Positions 15,624 to 23,329 are shown, counted from the first letter of the stretch. The stretch: DNA of 37,058 nt from Hyphomicrobiales bacterium (GCA_900470095.1 UBZM01000049.1:1-37058), one strand, 5' to 3'. The notes: generated from the sequence alone by a model not told the origin. Made by a program: numbers and translations.

Positions 15624-17093
15624 ATGCCTGCGATCGATCTGACCGCCTCCGCGACCGACCTCCGCGAAGCCCTGCTGGCGCGCCGCTTCAGCGCGAGTGA
15701 CCTGCTCGAGGCCAGTTTCGTTCGTATCGACTCGCTGAACCCGCTGCTCAACGCCATCATTGCCCAGAACCGCGACGTCGCTCGTGCCATGGCGGCAGAA
15801 TCGGACCGGCGCCTCGCCAATGGCAGCGCCCGGCCGCTTGAAGGGCTGCCGATCACGATCAAGGACGCGTTCGACGTTGCCGGCCTGCCCTCTTCCGGCG
15901 GGCTGCCCGCCTACAAGGACCGCATTCCCACCGATGATGCCGCCCCCGTCGCTCGCCTGCGCGCCGCCGGCGCCGTCATTCTGGGCAAGAGCAACGTCCC
16001 GGTCTTCTCAGGTGATTTCCAGAGCTACAACCCCATTCACGGCGTCACCAATAACCCCTGGAATGCGGCCTTCTCGCCCGGCGGCTCGTCAGGCGGGGCC
16101 GCAACCGCGGTCGCGACCGGCATGTCGTCCTTCGAGCTCGGCTCCGATCTCGGCGGCTCGGCGCGCTGGCCGGCCCATGCCTGCGGCGTCTACGGCCTGA
16201 AGACGAGCTGGGGGTTGATCTCGACCTGGGGCCATCTGCCGCCACCACCCGAGCGCCGCATACCGCGCAATGCCGACCTCCTGGTCGCCGGACCGATCAC
16301 GCGCGCGCCCGAGGATCTTGCGCTCATCCTTCCGGTGTTGGCCGGCCCGCGCGATCCGCATGTCGCGGGCGCCGCCCTCCCCCCTCCAAGGCTGGAGGAG
16401 CCCCGCGGCCTGCGCGTCGCGCTCTGGGCCGACGATGCCTTCGCTCCGACCGACCGAGAGGTCAGCGCAGCGATACGCAAGGCGGCCGATCTGCTCGCCG
16501 CACAGGGCGCAATCATCGACGAGACGGCGCGCCCGGCGATCCGCTTCTCCGAAGCCTTCGAAGTCTATGCGCTGCTCAATCATGCCGTCGTCGCCTATGG
16601 ACTGCCGCCCAAGGTCAGGGCGCGTATCCAGGCGATGGCATCGCGCTTCAGCACCACCGATCTCTCGCATCAATCGCTGCAAGCGCGTGGCGCGCGCATG
16701 ACGCCGGGGCTCTATCAGCAGCTTTCGCAGCGGCGCTTGGCTCTGAAACGGCAATGGACCCGCTTCTTCCAGACCTATGACGTCGTGCTCTGCCCGCCCG
16801 CCCCTGTCGCCGCGATCCCGCATGACCACACGCCGGACATTCACGCCAGGCGCCTTGTCGTGAACGGCGAGGCTCGCCCCTATCTCGATTTCCTGCTCTG
16901 GGCCTCGCTCGCGACCGGGGCCGACCTGCCTGCGCTGGTTGCTCCGATCTCGCAGTCGAACGCCGGTCTGCCGCTCGGCGTGCAGATCATTGCGGCGGCC
17001 GGCGAAGATCTGACGGCAGTCGCTGTCGGCGGCATGCTGGCAAGGGCGGGCGCAGGATATCGCGCTCCACCCGGCGCGGCCGGACCTTCCTGA
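15624..17093 (+). CDS. Amidase-signature-family amidase
   Basis: A 489-residue amidase with the full Ser-cisSer-Lys triad: Lys80 in LPITIKDAFDVAG, the cis-Ser in PGGSSGGAATAV (Ser155) and the nucleophile Ser179 in GSDLGGSARWPAHACGVYGLK. Members hydrolyse amide bonds of small amides, fatty amides, glutaminyl-tRNA or carbamates; the substrate here is unknown. There is no gatB or gatC next to it, so GatA is unlikely. An ATG at 15624 is preferred over the GTG two codons earlier. The position after the patatin gene and near an acyl-CoA ligase would fit a fatty-acyl-amide hydrolase, but this is inference. Confidence 0.9.
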   Translation: MPAIDLTASATDLREALLARRFSASDLLEASFVRIDSLNPLLNAIIAQNRDVARAMAAESDRRLANGSARPLEGLPITIKDAFDVAGLPSSGGLPAYKDRIPTDDAAPVARLRAAGAVILGKSNVPVFSGDFQSYNPIHGVTNNPWNAAFSPGGSSGGAATAVATGMSSFELGSDLGGSARWPAHACGVYGLKTSWGLISTWGHLPPPPERRIPRNADLLVAGPITRAPEDLALILPVLAGPRDPHVAGAALPPPRLEEPRGLRVALWADDAFAPTDREVSAAIRKAADLLAAQGAIIDETARPAIRFSEAFEVYALLNHAVVAYGLPPKVRARIQAMASRFSTTDLSHQSLQARGARMTPGLYQQLSQRRLALKRQWTRFFQTYDVVLCPPAPVAAIPHDHTPDIHARRLVVNGEARPYLDFLLWASLATGADLPALVAPISQSNAGLPLGVQIIAAAGEDLTAVAVGGMLARAGAGYRAPPGAAGPS

Positions 17094-17177
17094 GCCGACG
17101 CGGCCCGATACGCGCCAGAGTCTGCGTCGATCTGCGTGAAAATCGCTCAGTGCTTGCGCTGATCCCGGTCTATGCTC

Positions 17178-17195
17178 GCATAAAGGCCGCATAAA
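17178..17195. repeat. Direct repeat GCATAAA upstream of the aminotransferase
   Basis: GCATAAA occurs at 17178-17184 and 17189-17195, a spacing of one helical turn, just before the aminotransferase ribosome site. It may be a regulator half-site pair or may overlap the promoter; no clear -35/-10 pair was found. Confidence 0.25.
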
Positions 17196-17212
17196 AACCT
17201 GGAGCTTGCGCC

Positions 17213-18592
17213 ATGCTATCCAACCTCGCCGTCCGCGACATCGAGACCCTGGTCCACCCGTATACGAACCTGGCGACCCATCGCGAGACCGGCCCGCTGG
17301 TGCTGGAGAGCGGCAAGGGCGTCTTCGTCTATGACAGCGCCGGCAAGGAATACATCGAGGGCATGGCCGGGCTCTGGTGTACCGCGCTCGGCTACTCCAA
17401 CCAGGAGTTGATCGACACGGCGACGGAGCAGATGAAGAAGCTGCCCTTCACGCATATTTTTGGCGGGCGCAGCCATGATCCGGCGATCGAGCTGGCGGAG
17501 AAGCTGAAAGAGATCGCCCCGGTTCCGATCTCGAAGGTGTTCTACGGCGCCTCCGGCTCCGACGCCAACGACACCCAGGTGAAGATCGTCTGGTACATGA
17601 ACAATGCCCTTGGCCGGCCGCAGAAGAAGAAGATCATCTCGCGGCTGAAGGGCTATCACGGTGTCACCGTGGCCTCGGCCTCGCTCACCGGCCTGCCCAA
17701 CAATCATATCGATTTCGACCTGCCGTTGCCGGGCATCCTGCACACTTCCTGCCCGCATCATTATCGCTTCGCCGAGCCTGGCGAGAGCGAGCAGGACTAT
17801 TCATCGCGCCTCGCCGCCGAGCTGGAGGAGATGATCCTGCGCGAAGGGCCGGACACGGTCGCCGCCTTCATCGCCGAGCCGGTGATGGGCGCCGGCGGCG
17901 CGATCACCCCGCCGGATGGCTATTTCGAGAAGATCAACGCCGTTCTCGCCAAATACGACATCCTGTTCATCTCGGATGAGGTCATCACCGGCTTCGGCCG
18001 CACCGGCAACATGTTCGGCACCACGACCTATGGCATGAACGTCGACACGATCTCGCTCGCCAAGCAGATCACCTCGGCCTATTTCCCGCTCAGCGCCGTG
18101 TTGATGAACGACAAGGTCTACGAGGTCCTCGTCGACCAGAGCCGCAAGATTGGCACCTTCGGACACGGCAACACCTATGCCGGCCACCCGGTCGGCTGCG
18201 CGATCGCGGTCAAGACGCTGGAGATCTACCAGCGTGACAAGATCGTCGAGCATACCCGCAAGGTCTCCCCGACCTTCCTGCGGAGGCTCGAGAAGCTTGC
18301 CGAGCATCCGCTGGTCGGCGAAGCACGCGGCGTCGGCCTGATCGGTGGCGTCGAGATCGTCAAGGACAAGGTGACCAAGGCCCCGTTCGAGACCAAGAAG
18401 GGCGTCGGCCCGAAATCGGTCTTCTTCGCGCAGGAAGAGGGCCTGATCACCCGCGCCATGGGCGACCGTGTCGCCTTCTGCCCGCCGCTCGTGATCACCG
18501 AGGCCGAGATCGAGGAGATGTTCGACCGCTACGAGCGGGCCCTGAACAAGACGCTCGCCTGGGTCAAGGCCGAAGGCTTGCTCGCGGCCTGA
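17213..18592 (+). CDS. Class III (omega) aminotransferase, PLP-dependent
   Basis: A 459-residue fold-type I aminotransferase. The PLP Asp255 is in FISDEVITGFGRTG and the Schiff-base Lys284 in SLAKQITSAYFPLSA; YGASGSDANDTQ (phosphate site) and HGNTYAGHPVG are also present. The closest pattern is the group that moves amino groups from putrescine, beta-alanine, taurine or similar amines to pyruvate (SpuC-like). GGAG lies eight bases before the ATG. Upstream there are two GCATAAA copies, 11 bases apart (17178 and 17189). It is not tightly linked to the preceding amidase gene (119-bp gap). The exact substrate is not predictable from motifs. Confidence 0.92.
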   Translation: MLSNLAVRDIETLVHPYTNLATHRETGPLVLESGKGVFVYDSAGKEYIEGMAGLWCTALGYSNQELIDTATEQMKKLPFTHIFGGRSHDPAIELAEKLKEIAPVPISKVFYGASGSDANDTQVKIVWYMNNALGRPQKKKIISRLKGYHGVTVASASLTGLPNNHIDFDLPLPGILHTSCPHHYRFAEPGESEQDYSSRLAAELEEMILREGPDTVAAFIAEPVMGAGGAITPPDGYFEKINAVLAKYDILFISDEVITGFGRTGNMFGTTTYGMNVDTISLAKQITSAYFPLSAVLMNDKVYEVLVDQSRKIGTFGHGNTYAGHPVGCAIAVKTLEIYQRDKIVEHTRKVSPTFLRRLEKLAEHPLVGEARGVGLIGGVEIVKDKVTKAPFETKKGVGPKSVFFAQEEGLITRAMGDRVAFCPPLVITEAEIEEMFDRYERALNKTLAWVKAEGLLAA

Positions 18593-19011
18593 GCCTGTTT
18601 GCTTAAGGGGAGATTAACCGAAGCGGCGACATGATTGCGATCGAGGCCGAAAAGCCACGAAGAAATCACGATCACGCCGCTTCGTCGTCCCGATCGGACG
18701 TCACCTTCCCTGTGTCGACGGCCAGGAACCGCCGGCACCGTGCAACAAGTAAAGTCAGGACCGATGCCTTCCGCCAACCAGCGTCAGACGACGCAACGCA
18801 GTGCGAGCTTCCATGATGCCTCGGCCAAAGAGGCCTACGCATCGCACTTCCGCCCGATCGCATTTCGCGCAATCGCCGCGGGAACGAGACGTGCCTCGCC
18901 TGCGTCGGACAGGACGGCAGAGAGAAAACCGGCCCATCCTGTGCCGGCCGTTCTCCGCAACGGTTTTGACGACTGACTTGACGACTGCCAGACTGACTTT
19001 CGAGACCCTCC
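18593..19011. other. 419-bp intergenic region with a nested hairpin
   Basis: I found no credible gene: the frames on both strands have Arg/Ser-rich, shadow-like composition. A ten-base perfect inverted repeat, CGAAGCGGCG at 18619-18628 and CGCCGCTTCG at 18675-18684, encloses a second pair GATCG / CGATC and an inner GGC / GCC. This could fold into a branched 66-base structure. Near 18935-18960, CCGGC and GCCGG may form another hairpin before the phosphoesterase gene. Confidence 0.4.
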
Positions 19012-19905
19012 ATGATTGACCGGCGCAGAGCTCTCCAAACTCTCGCCGGTCTTTTTTTGGCCGGCTTCGGCACTGGCGGCTATGCCTATGCCTGGGAGCC
19101 AACCCATCAGCGGGTGACGCACTACCGCTTCACGCCGAATGGCTGGCCCCAGTCGGGCCTCCTCAAACTCGCAATCGTCTCGGATCTGCACATTGGCGGG
19201 CCGCATATGCCGGTGTCGCGTGTGCGCGATATCGTCGCGATGACCAATGAACTGAAACCGGATCTCGTCCTGCTGCTCGGGGATTTCGTTGCGAGCCGGA
19301 CGCGCCGCGCCTCCGACCCTCCCTATGCCGAATGGGCTATGGCACTCGCCGCGCTCAAAGCGCCGAACGGAGTCTACGCCGTACTCGGCAATCACGACTG
19401 GTGGCAGGACGAGCCGACCCAGAGGAACCGCAGCGGGCCGACACAGTCGGGCCTCGCACTCGAAGCGGCCGGGATCACGGTTCTCGAAAATCGGGCGCTG
19501 CGCCTGGAGACCGCTGCAGGTCCGCTCTGGCTTGCCGGCCTTGGCGACCAGATCGCCTTCGTGAAACGGTTACGCGGACAGAAAAATGGCGTCGACGACC
19601 TGCCCGGCACCCTCGCCCAGATTGCTGATGACGGCGCGCCCGTCATCATGCTGGCGCATGAGCCGGATGTCTTCGCCCGGATGCCGGCGCGGGTTGCGCT
19701 GACCTTGTCGGGCCATACCCATGGCGGACAGGTAAGACTGTTCGGCTGGTCGCCGATCGTGCCCTCACGCTATGGCAATCGCTACGCCTATGGCCATGTC
19801 CGCGAGGACGGGCGCGATCTGGTGGTTTCTGCCGGCCTCGGCACCAGCAAGCTGCCGCTCAGATTTGGAATTCCGCCGGAGGTCGTGCTGGTGGAGCTGG
19901 GCTAG
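19012..19905 (+). CDS. YkuE-like metallophosphoesterase, exported
   Basis: A 297-residue calcineurin-like phosphoesterase. Metal motifs are complete: SDLHIG (Asp58, His60), LGDF (Asp91), GNHDWW (Asn127, His128), AHEPD (His216) and SGHTHGGQ (His235, His237). The N-terminus MIDRRRALQTLAGLFLAGFG has consecutive Arg residues before a hydrophobic stretch, similar to a Tat signal; B. subtilis YkuE is also Tat-exported. The enzyme therefore probably acts at or outside the membrane. Some relatives hydrolyse UDP-diacylglucosamine or other phosphoesters; the substrate here is unknown. It is followed at once by a palindromic repeat. Confidence 0.88.
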   Translation: MIDRRRALQTLAGLFLAGFGTGGYAYAWEPTHQRVTHYRFTPNGWPQSGLLKLAIVSDLHIGGPHMPVSRVRDIVAMTNELKPDLVLLLGDFVASRTRRASDPPYAEWAMALAALKAPNGVYAVLGNHDWWQDEPTQRNRSGPTQSGLALEAAGITVLENRALRLETAAGPLWLAGLGDQIAFVKRLRGQKNGVDDLPGTLAQIADDGAPVIMLAHEPDVFARMPARVALTLSGHTHGGQVRLFGWSPIVPSRYGNRYAYGHVREDGRDLVVSAGLGTSKLPLRFGIPPEVVLVELG

Positions 19906-20029
19906 AGCATCGGACCGAAAGGTGGAATCCGCTTTTCGGAAAAATCCGATGCTAAAGCAAAGAGTGAGATCGCCGCTCCTGCGCCCGAACGGACGCACGG
20001 CGATCTAGCGACGGCCGCCGCACGCTCTA
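19903..20029. repeat. Composite palindromic (REP/REPIN-like) element
   Basis: The element is bounded by TAGAGC (19903-19908) and its complement GCTCTA (20024-20029). Inside are two hairpins. The first has arms AGCATCGGA (19906-19914) and TCCGATGCT (19945-19953) enclosing CCGAAA / TTTCGG. The second has arms AGATCGCCG (19967-19975) and CGGCGATCT (19998-20006) enclosing TGCG / CGCA. The first hairpin is the dispersed rhizobial palindrome type, from memory. The last 90 bp before the L,D-transpeptidase end show nothing further. Confidence 0.7.
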
Positions 20030-20116
20030 ATGGCCCGAGCACCTTGCTCTGCTCCATCCAGCTCGTTTGTCAGGATAATGGCCAGGCGAGGCCCTGGCGC
20101 CGACAGGCGGTGGCCG

Positions 20117-20713
20117 TCAGACCACCACCACCTTGGTCCCGATCGTCACCCGATTATAGAGGTCGATCACGTCGATATTGCGCATCCGGATGCAGCCGGA
20201 AGACGCCGACCGGCCAATGGTCTCGGGCTCGTTCGTGCCATGGATGCGGTAAAGCGTGTCCTTGCCGTTCTGGTAGAGGTACAGCGCGCGCGCGCCGAGC
20301 GGGTTGTCCGGGCCGCCCTCCATGCCGCCGGCGCGCGGAGCCAGATGCGGCCAGCGCTTGATCATCTCGGCCGGTGGGGTCCAGCGCGGCCACTCGGCCT
20401 TGCGCTGCATCGTGGCTTCACCCGTCCAGCCGAAGGCCTCGTCGCCGGTCGCGACGGCGTAGCGAATCGCCTTCTTGTTCGGCAGCACGAAGTAGAGAAA
20501 CTTCTCGACCGTATCGACCTTGATGCTGCCGGGCGGCAGACCGGTCGGGTCCGTGATCTCGTAGGGCAACTGCGTGATCTGGTGCTCGAATTTCGGTACC
20601 AGCGCGATGTATTCTGCATCGCGCTCGGACAGTGCGGGAGCATTCACGCTCTTGTATTGGCAGGCACCGAGAAGGGTCGACAGCGCCAGGGCAACGATTA
20701 CGGTCTGTTTCAT
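20117..20713 (-). CDS. L,D-transpeptidase (YkuD domain) lipoprotein
   Basis: A 198-residue predicted lipoprotein (lipobox LGAC, Cys18) with a YkuD catalytic domain. The motif runs from His158 (IHGTNEP) to the catalytic Cys174 in SSGCIRM. These enzymes form 3-3 cross-links in peptidoglycan or attach lipoproteins to it; alphaproteobacteria carry many copies. The preceding text GGMEGGPDNPLGARALYLY is typical of the family. The ATG at 20713 is chosen over a GTG three codons upstream; GGTAGG stands close before it. The gene is divergent from the deacetylase-like gene. Confidence 0.92.
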   Translation of the reverse strand: MKQTVIVALALSTLLGACQYKSVNAPALSERDAEYIALVPKFEHQITQLPYEITDPTGLPPGSIKVDTVEKFLYFVLPNKKAIRYAVATGDEAFGWTGEATMQRKAEWPRWTPPAEMIKRWPHLAPRAGGMEGGPDNPLGARALYLYQNGKDTLYRIHGTNEPETIGRSASSGCIRMRNIDVIDLYNRVTIGTKVVVV

Positions 20714-20957
20714 GCCTACCACCAGCGACGCCGCGAACGCGCCATTTATGATGAATGAAAAGTAAATATTCTATTCCCGCCCCGGGGGTTGGGGCGACGT
20801 CGAGCTACGCCGCTGCTCTATGCGGCAAACTGACATGGCGCAATGAAGTTCCAGCCGTGATGCAGGATTCGACGACTTCGACCGCGACCGTGGTAATCGC
20901 GCAACGGCAGTGCAACATGACGCGCGGCGACAAGCCCCGCGATGAGGGTGAGAACCA

Positions 20958-21887
20958 GTGACGACGCTTCTGATTACGCACCCGGCGAGCCTCCAGCACC
21001 TGACTCCGCCCGGCCATCCCGAGCGCCCCGACCGCATCCGCGTCGTCGAGCAGGCGCTCGAAGATGAACGCTTCGCCCATCTCGCCCGGGTCGAGGCTCC
21101 GCGTGCCGATCTCGACCTCGTCACGCTCTGCCACCCGCGCCACTTCGCGGAGGCACTGATCGCCGCCTCACCGGCAACGGGCCTCGTCGAGATCGAAGCC
21201 GACACGACGATGTCGCCCGGCTCGCTGGAGGCTGCGCTGCGCGGCGTCGGCGCAGCCGCCCATGCCGTAGACGAGGTGATGCAGGGCAAGGCGAGAAATG
21301 CCTTCTGCGCTACGCGCCCTCCCGGCCACCACGCCGAAAGCGTCAAGGCGATGGGTTTCTGCTTTTTCAACCAGGCTGCCATCGCAGCGCGCCACGCCCA
21401 GAAGGCGCACGGCGCAGAGCGCGTCGCGATCATCGACTGGGACGTGCATCACGGCAATGGCACGCAGGAGATCTTCTGGAACGACCCGAGCGTGCTTTAC
21501 GCCTCGACCCATGAGATGCCGCTCTATCCCGGCACGGGCGCTCCCTCGGAACGCGGCGAGCACGGCACGATCGTCAATGCCGCCCTGCGCGCCGGCGATG
21601 GCTCCGACGCCTTCCGGGATGCGTTCGAGACTGCGGTGCTGCCGCGTGTCGACGCCTTTCAGCCCGACCTCGTGATCATCTCGGCCGGCTTCGACGCGCA
21701 TTGGCGCGACCCGCTCGCCAACATCAATCTGGTCGAGAGCGATTTCGCCTGGGCGACCCAGAAGCTGATGGCGATCGCGGATCGCCGCGCCGAGGGCCGC
21801 CTCGTCTCGATCCTGGAAGGGGGCTACGATCTCGAAGCCCTGTCGAAATCGACCGCAAGCCATGTCCTGGCACTGATGCGAGGCTAG
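20958..21887 (+). CDS. Histone-deacetylase-family hydrolase
   Basis: A 309-residue zinc-dependent amidohydrolase of the arginase/deacetylase fold. Active-site motifs are complete: RPPGHHAE (His124, His125), IIDWDVHHGNGTQEIF (Asp162 and His164 for zinc), SAGFDAHWRDP (Asp246) and LEGGYD near the end. Bacterial members deacetylate polyamines, acetoin-pathway substrates or small acyl amides. The start is GTG at 20958 with GAGGGTG upstream at suitable distance. It is convergent with the ribB-type gene. The substrate is not evident; no acetylpolyamine genes adjoin. Confidence 0.9.
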   Translation: MTTLLITHPASLQHLTPPGHPERPDRIRVVEQALEDERFAHLARVEAPRADLDLVTLCHPRHFAEALIAASPATGLVEIEADTTMSPGSLEAALRGVGAAAHAVDEVMQGKARNAFCATRPPGHHAESVKAMGFCFFNQAAIAARHAQKAHGAERVAIIDWDVHHGNGTQEIFWNDPSVLYASTHEMPLYPGTGAPSERGEHGTIVNAALRAGDGSDAFRDAFETAVLPRVDAFQPDLVIISAGFDAHWRDPLANINLVESDFAWATQKLMAIADRRAEGRLVSILEGGYDLEALSKSTASHVLALMRG

Positions 21888-21915
21888 CCGGCCTGGCGAG
21901 GAGCACAGCGCCGAC

Positions 21916-21951
21916 GCAATCCAGAGACCGAGGCAGGCGGACCTGGATTGC
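21916..21951. terminator. Possible bidirectional hairpin between convergent genes
   Basis: GCAATCCAG (21916-21924) and CTGGATTGC (21943-21951) are perfect nine-base complements with an 18-base loop, in the 95-bp gap between the converging deacetylase-like and ribB-type genes. No T run follows on either strand, so it would be a weak or Rho-aided stop. Confidence 0.3.
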
Positions 21952-21982
21952 CGCGTTCGCCTCCCAACGACGACTCAGTCGC

Positions 21983-23260
21983 TCACTCCAGCGGCTGCGT
22001 CTCAGCGATCTCTATGCCGAAGCCGCTCAGGCCCACGAAGGAGCGTGGCGAGGACGCGAGATTGACGATCGAGGCAACCCCGAGATCACGCAGGATCTGG
22101 GCGCCGAGTCCGACCTCACGCCATTGCTGCGAGCGCTGGGCGTCCGAGCCGTCCTCGACGCTCTTGATCGGCACCCCCGCGGAGCCGTCGCGCAGATAGA
22201 TCAGCACGCCGCGACCATCCTGCTGGAAGCGCCGGAGCGCGCACTGGATCGACTTCGCGCCGCCGAGCACGTCCGCCACGACGTTCGCCCGGTGCAGCCG
22301 CGCCGGGACCTTCTCGCCGTCGCCGACCTTGCCCATCACGAAGGCAAAATGCTGCGTGTCCTCGAAGGGCGTGACATAGACATGGCCGGTCATCTCGCCG
22401 AATTCGGTCTTGACCGGGAAGGAATGCACGCGCTCGACGAGCTTTTCGCGCGCCTGGCGATAGGCGATCAGTTCGGCGACCGTGATCTGCTGCAGCCCAT
22501 GCGTCTTGGCGAAGGCCGTGATCTGCGCGCCCTTCATCACGGTGCCATCATCATTGGCGAGTTCGCAGATCACGCCGACCGGCGGCAGATTGGCGAGTTT
22601 GCAGAGATCCACCGCCGCTTCGGTATGGCCGGAGCGCATCAGAACGCCGCCATCCTTGGCGATCAACGGAAACACGTGGCCCGGCCGCACGAAATCCGTG
22701 GCGCCCATATTGCCATTGGCGAGCGCCCGCACGGTATTGTTGCGCTGCTCGGCCGAAATGCCGGTGGTCAGCCCGTGCTTGACGTCGACCGTCACCGTGA
22801 AGGCAGTGCCGAGCGGCGCATCATTGGACGAAACCATCGGGTCGAGCCGGAGCCGCCGCGCCTCGTCGGCCGTCAGCGGTGCGCAGACGATGCCGCAGGT
22901 ATTGCGGATAATGAAGGCCATCTTCTCCGGCGTGCAGAGCGAGGCCGCGATGATCAGATCGCCCTCGTTCTCGCGGTCATCGTCATCGGTGACGATAACG
23001 ATCTCGCCGCGGGCGAAGGCTTCGATGGCCTGAGTGACGTTCTGCTGCATGACAGCCTCCCGCGGCCCTTGCAGGCCCAGAAAATCATTGGGGGTGACGG
23101 CACCGTTCGTGGCGGCGGCGATGCGCTCGGCACTTTCGCGCGAGATCCAGGCGCTCTGGTCGTTGCAGAGCGCCGTCACGCTGGCCGGCGACAGGCCGAC
23201 CTGCCGCGCGAAGGCGCTGCGAGCCATGCCATTTTGCCGGAGCCAAGTTTCGAGCTTCAT
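21983..23260 (-). CDS. ribB: HTH-DHBP synthase-degenerate GTP cyclohydrolase II fusion
   Basis: A 425-residue three-part protein. Residues 1-65 form a Cro/Xre-like helix-turn-helix (RSAFARQVGLSPASVTALCN, then WISRESAERIAAATNGAVTP). Residues 71-275 are 3,4-dihydroxy-2-butanone-4-phosphate synthase, with the acidic motif DDDDRENEGD (92-101) and RSGHTEAAVDL (209-219), which makes the four-carbon precursor of riboflavin. Residues 285-425 resemble GTP cyclohydrolase II, but the zinc-site cysteines are gone (RLHRANVVADVLGGAKS in place of RxHSxC...CxC), so that activity is probably lost; this fits the RibBX type of rhizobia and Brucella. The long form has no ribosome site, while Met71 has GGGAGG five bases before it. 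It lies 69 bp downstream of aroC. Confidence 0.9.
   Translation of the reverse strand: MKLETWLRQNGMARSAFARQVGLSPASVTALCNDQSAWISRESAERIAAATNGAVTPNDFLGLQGPREAVMQQNVTQAIEAFARGEIVIVTDDDDRENEGDLIIAASLCTPEKMAFIIRNTCGIVCAPLTADEARRLRLDPMVSSNDAPLGTAFTVTVDVKHGLTTGISAEQRNNTVRALANGNMGATDFVRPGHVFPLIAKDGGVLMRSGHTEAAVDLCKLANLPPVGVICELANDDGTVMKGAQITAFAKTHGLQQITVAELIAYRQAREKLVERVHSFPVKTEFGEMTGHVYVTPFEDTQHFAFVMGKVGDGEKVPARLHRANVVADVLGGAKSIQCALRRFQQDGRGVLIYLRDGSAGVPIKSVEDGSDAQRSQQWREVGLGAQILRDLGVASIVNLASSPRSFVGLSGFGIEIAETQPLE
23056..23061 (-). promoter_or_regulatory. Internal ribosome-binding site for a short RibBX form
   Basis: On the minus strand GGGAGG (23056-23061) stands five bases before an in-frame ATG (23048-23050, Met71). 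This is just where ordinary DHBP synthases begin (MQQNVTQAIEAFARGEIVIV). An enzyme-only product of 355 residues could be made from it. Confidence 0.5.
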
Positions 23261-23266
23261 GATGGC

Positions 23267-23295
23267 AAGCTAATACGCCCCCACTTCACTTGCAA
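23267..23295 (-). promoter_or_regulatory. Candidate near-leaderless promoter of the ribB-type gene
   Basis: On the minus strand TTGCAA (23290-23295), a 17-base spacer and TAGCTT (23267-23272) precede the ATG at 23260. Transcription would then start within a few bases of the ATG, in keeping with the lack of a ribosome site there. The -35 lies inside the first TTCA-N7-TGAA dyad. The -10 match is weak. Confidence 0.35.
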
Positions 23296-23299
23296 TGAA
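23285..23299. promoter_or_regulatory. Candidate operator dyad 1 (TTCA-N7-TGAA)
   Basis: TTCACTTGCAATGAA is an imperfect dyad centred at 23292, 32 bases upstream of the long-form start and covering the predicted -35. Its outer arms and N7 spacing are identical to those of dyad 2. A likely ligand is the HTH domain encoded by the same gene (inference). Confidence 0.42.
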
Positions 23300-23312
23300 G
23301 CAGGGAAGAAAT

Positions 23313-23327
23313 TTCAGTAATACTGAA
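23313..23327. promoter_or_regulatory. Candidate operator dyad 2 (perfect 15-bp palindrome)
   Basis: TTCAGTAATACTGAA is a perfect odd-centred palindrome (seven-base arms) centred at 23320, just after the aroC stop codon and exactly 28 bp from the centre of dyad 1. It matches dyad 1 at 10 of 15 positions, including all eight outer bases. Confidence 0.5.
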
Positions 23328-23329
23328 TA

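Noticed and set aside
15624..17093. GatA, glutamyl-tRNA amidotransferase subunit A
   Set aside because: The amidase triad is shared with GatA, but gatB/gatC are absent and the context is lipid-related.
18635..18976. Open frame in the intergenic gap (113 residues)
   Set aside because: Low-complexity Arg/Ser/Ala text, no ribosome site and no recognisable pattern; treated as noncoding.
20755..20961. 68-residue open frame before the deacetylase-like gene
   Set aside because: No ribosome site, not a known family, and it spans the promoter region of two divergent genes.
21701..23320. 539-residue open frame on the plus strand
   Set aside because: Antisense to the ribB-type gene and overlapping the deacetylase-like gene, with shadow composition and no family resemblance.
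23261..23329. FMN riboswitch before the ribB-type gene
   Set aside because: The gap to aroC is only 69 bp, too short for the RFN element, and none of its conserved blocks is visible.
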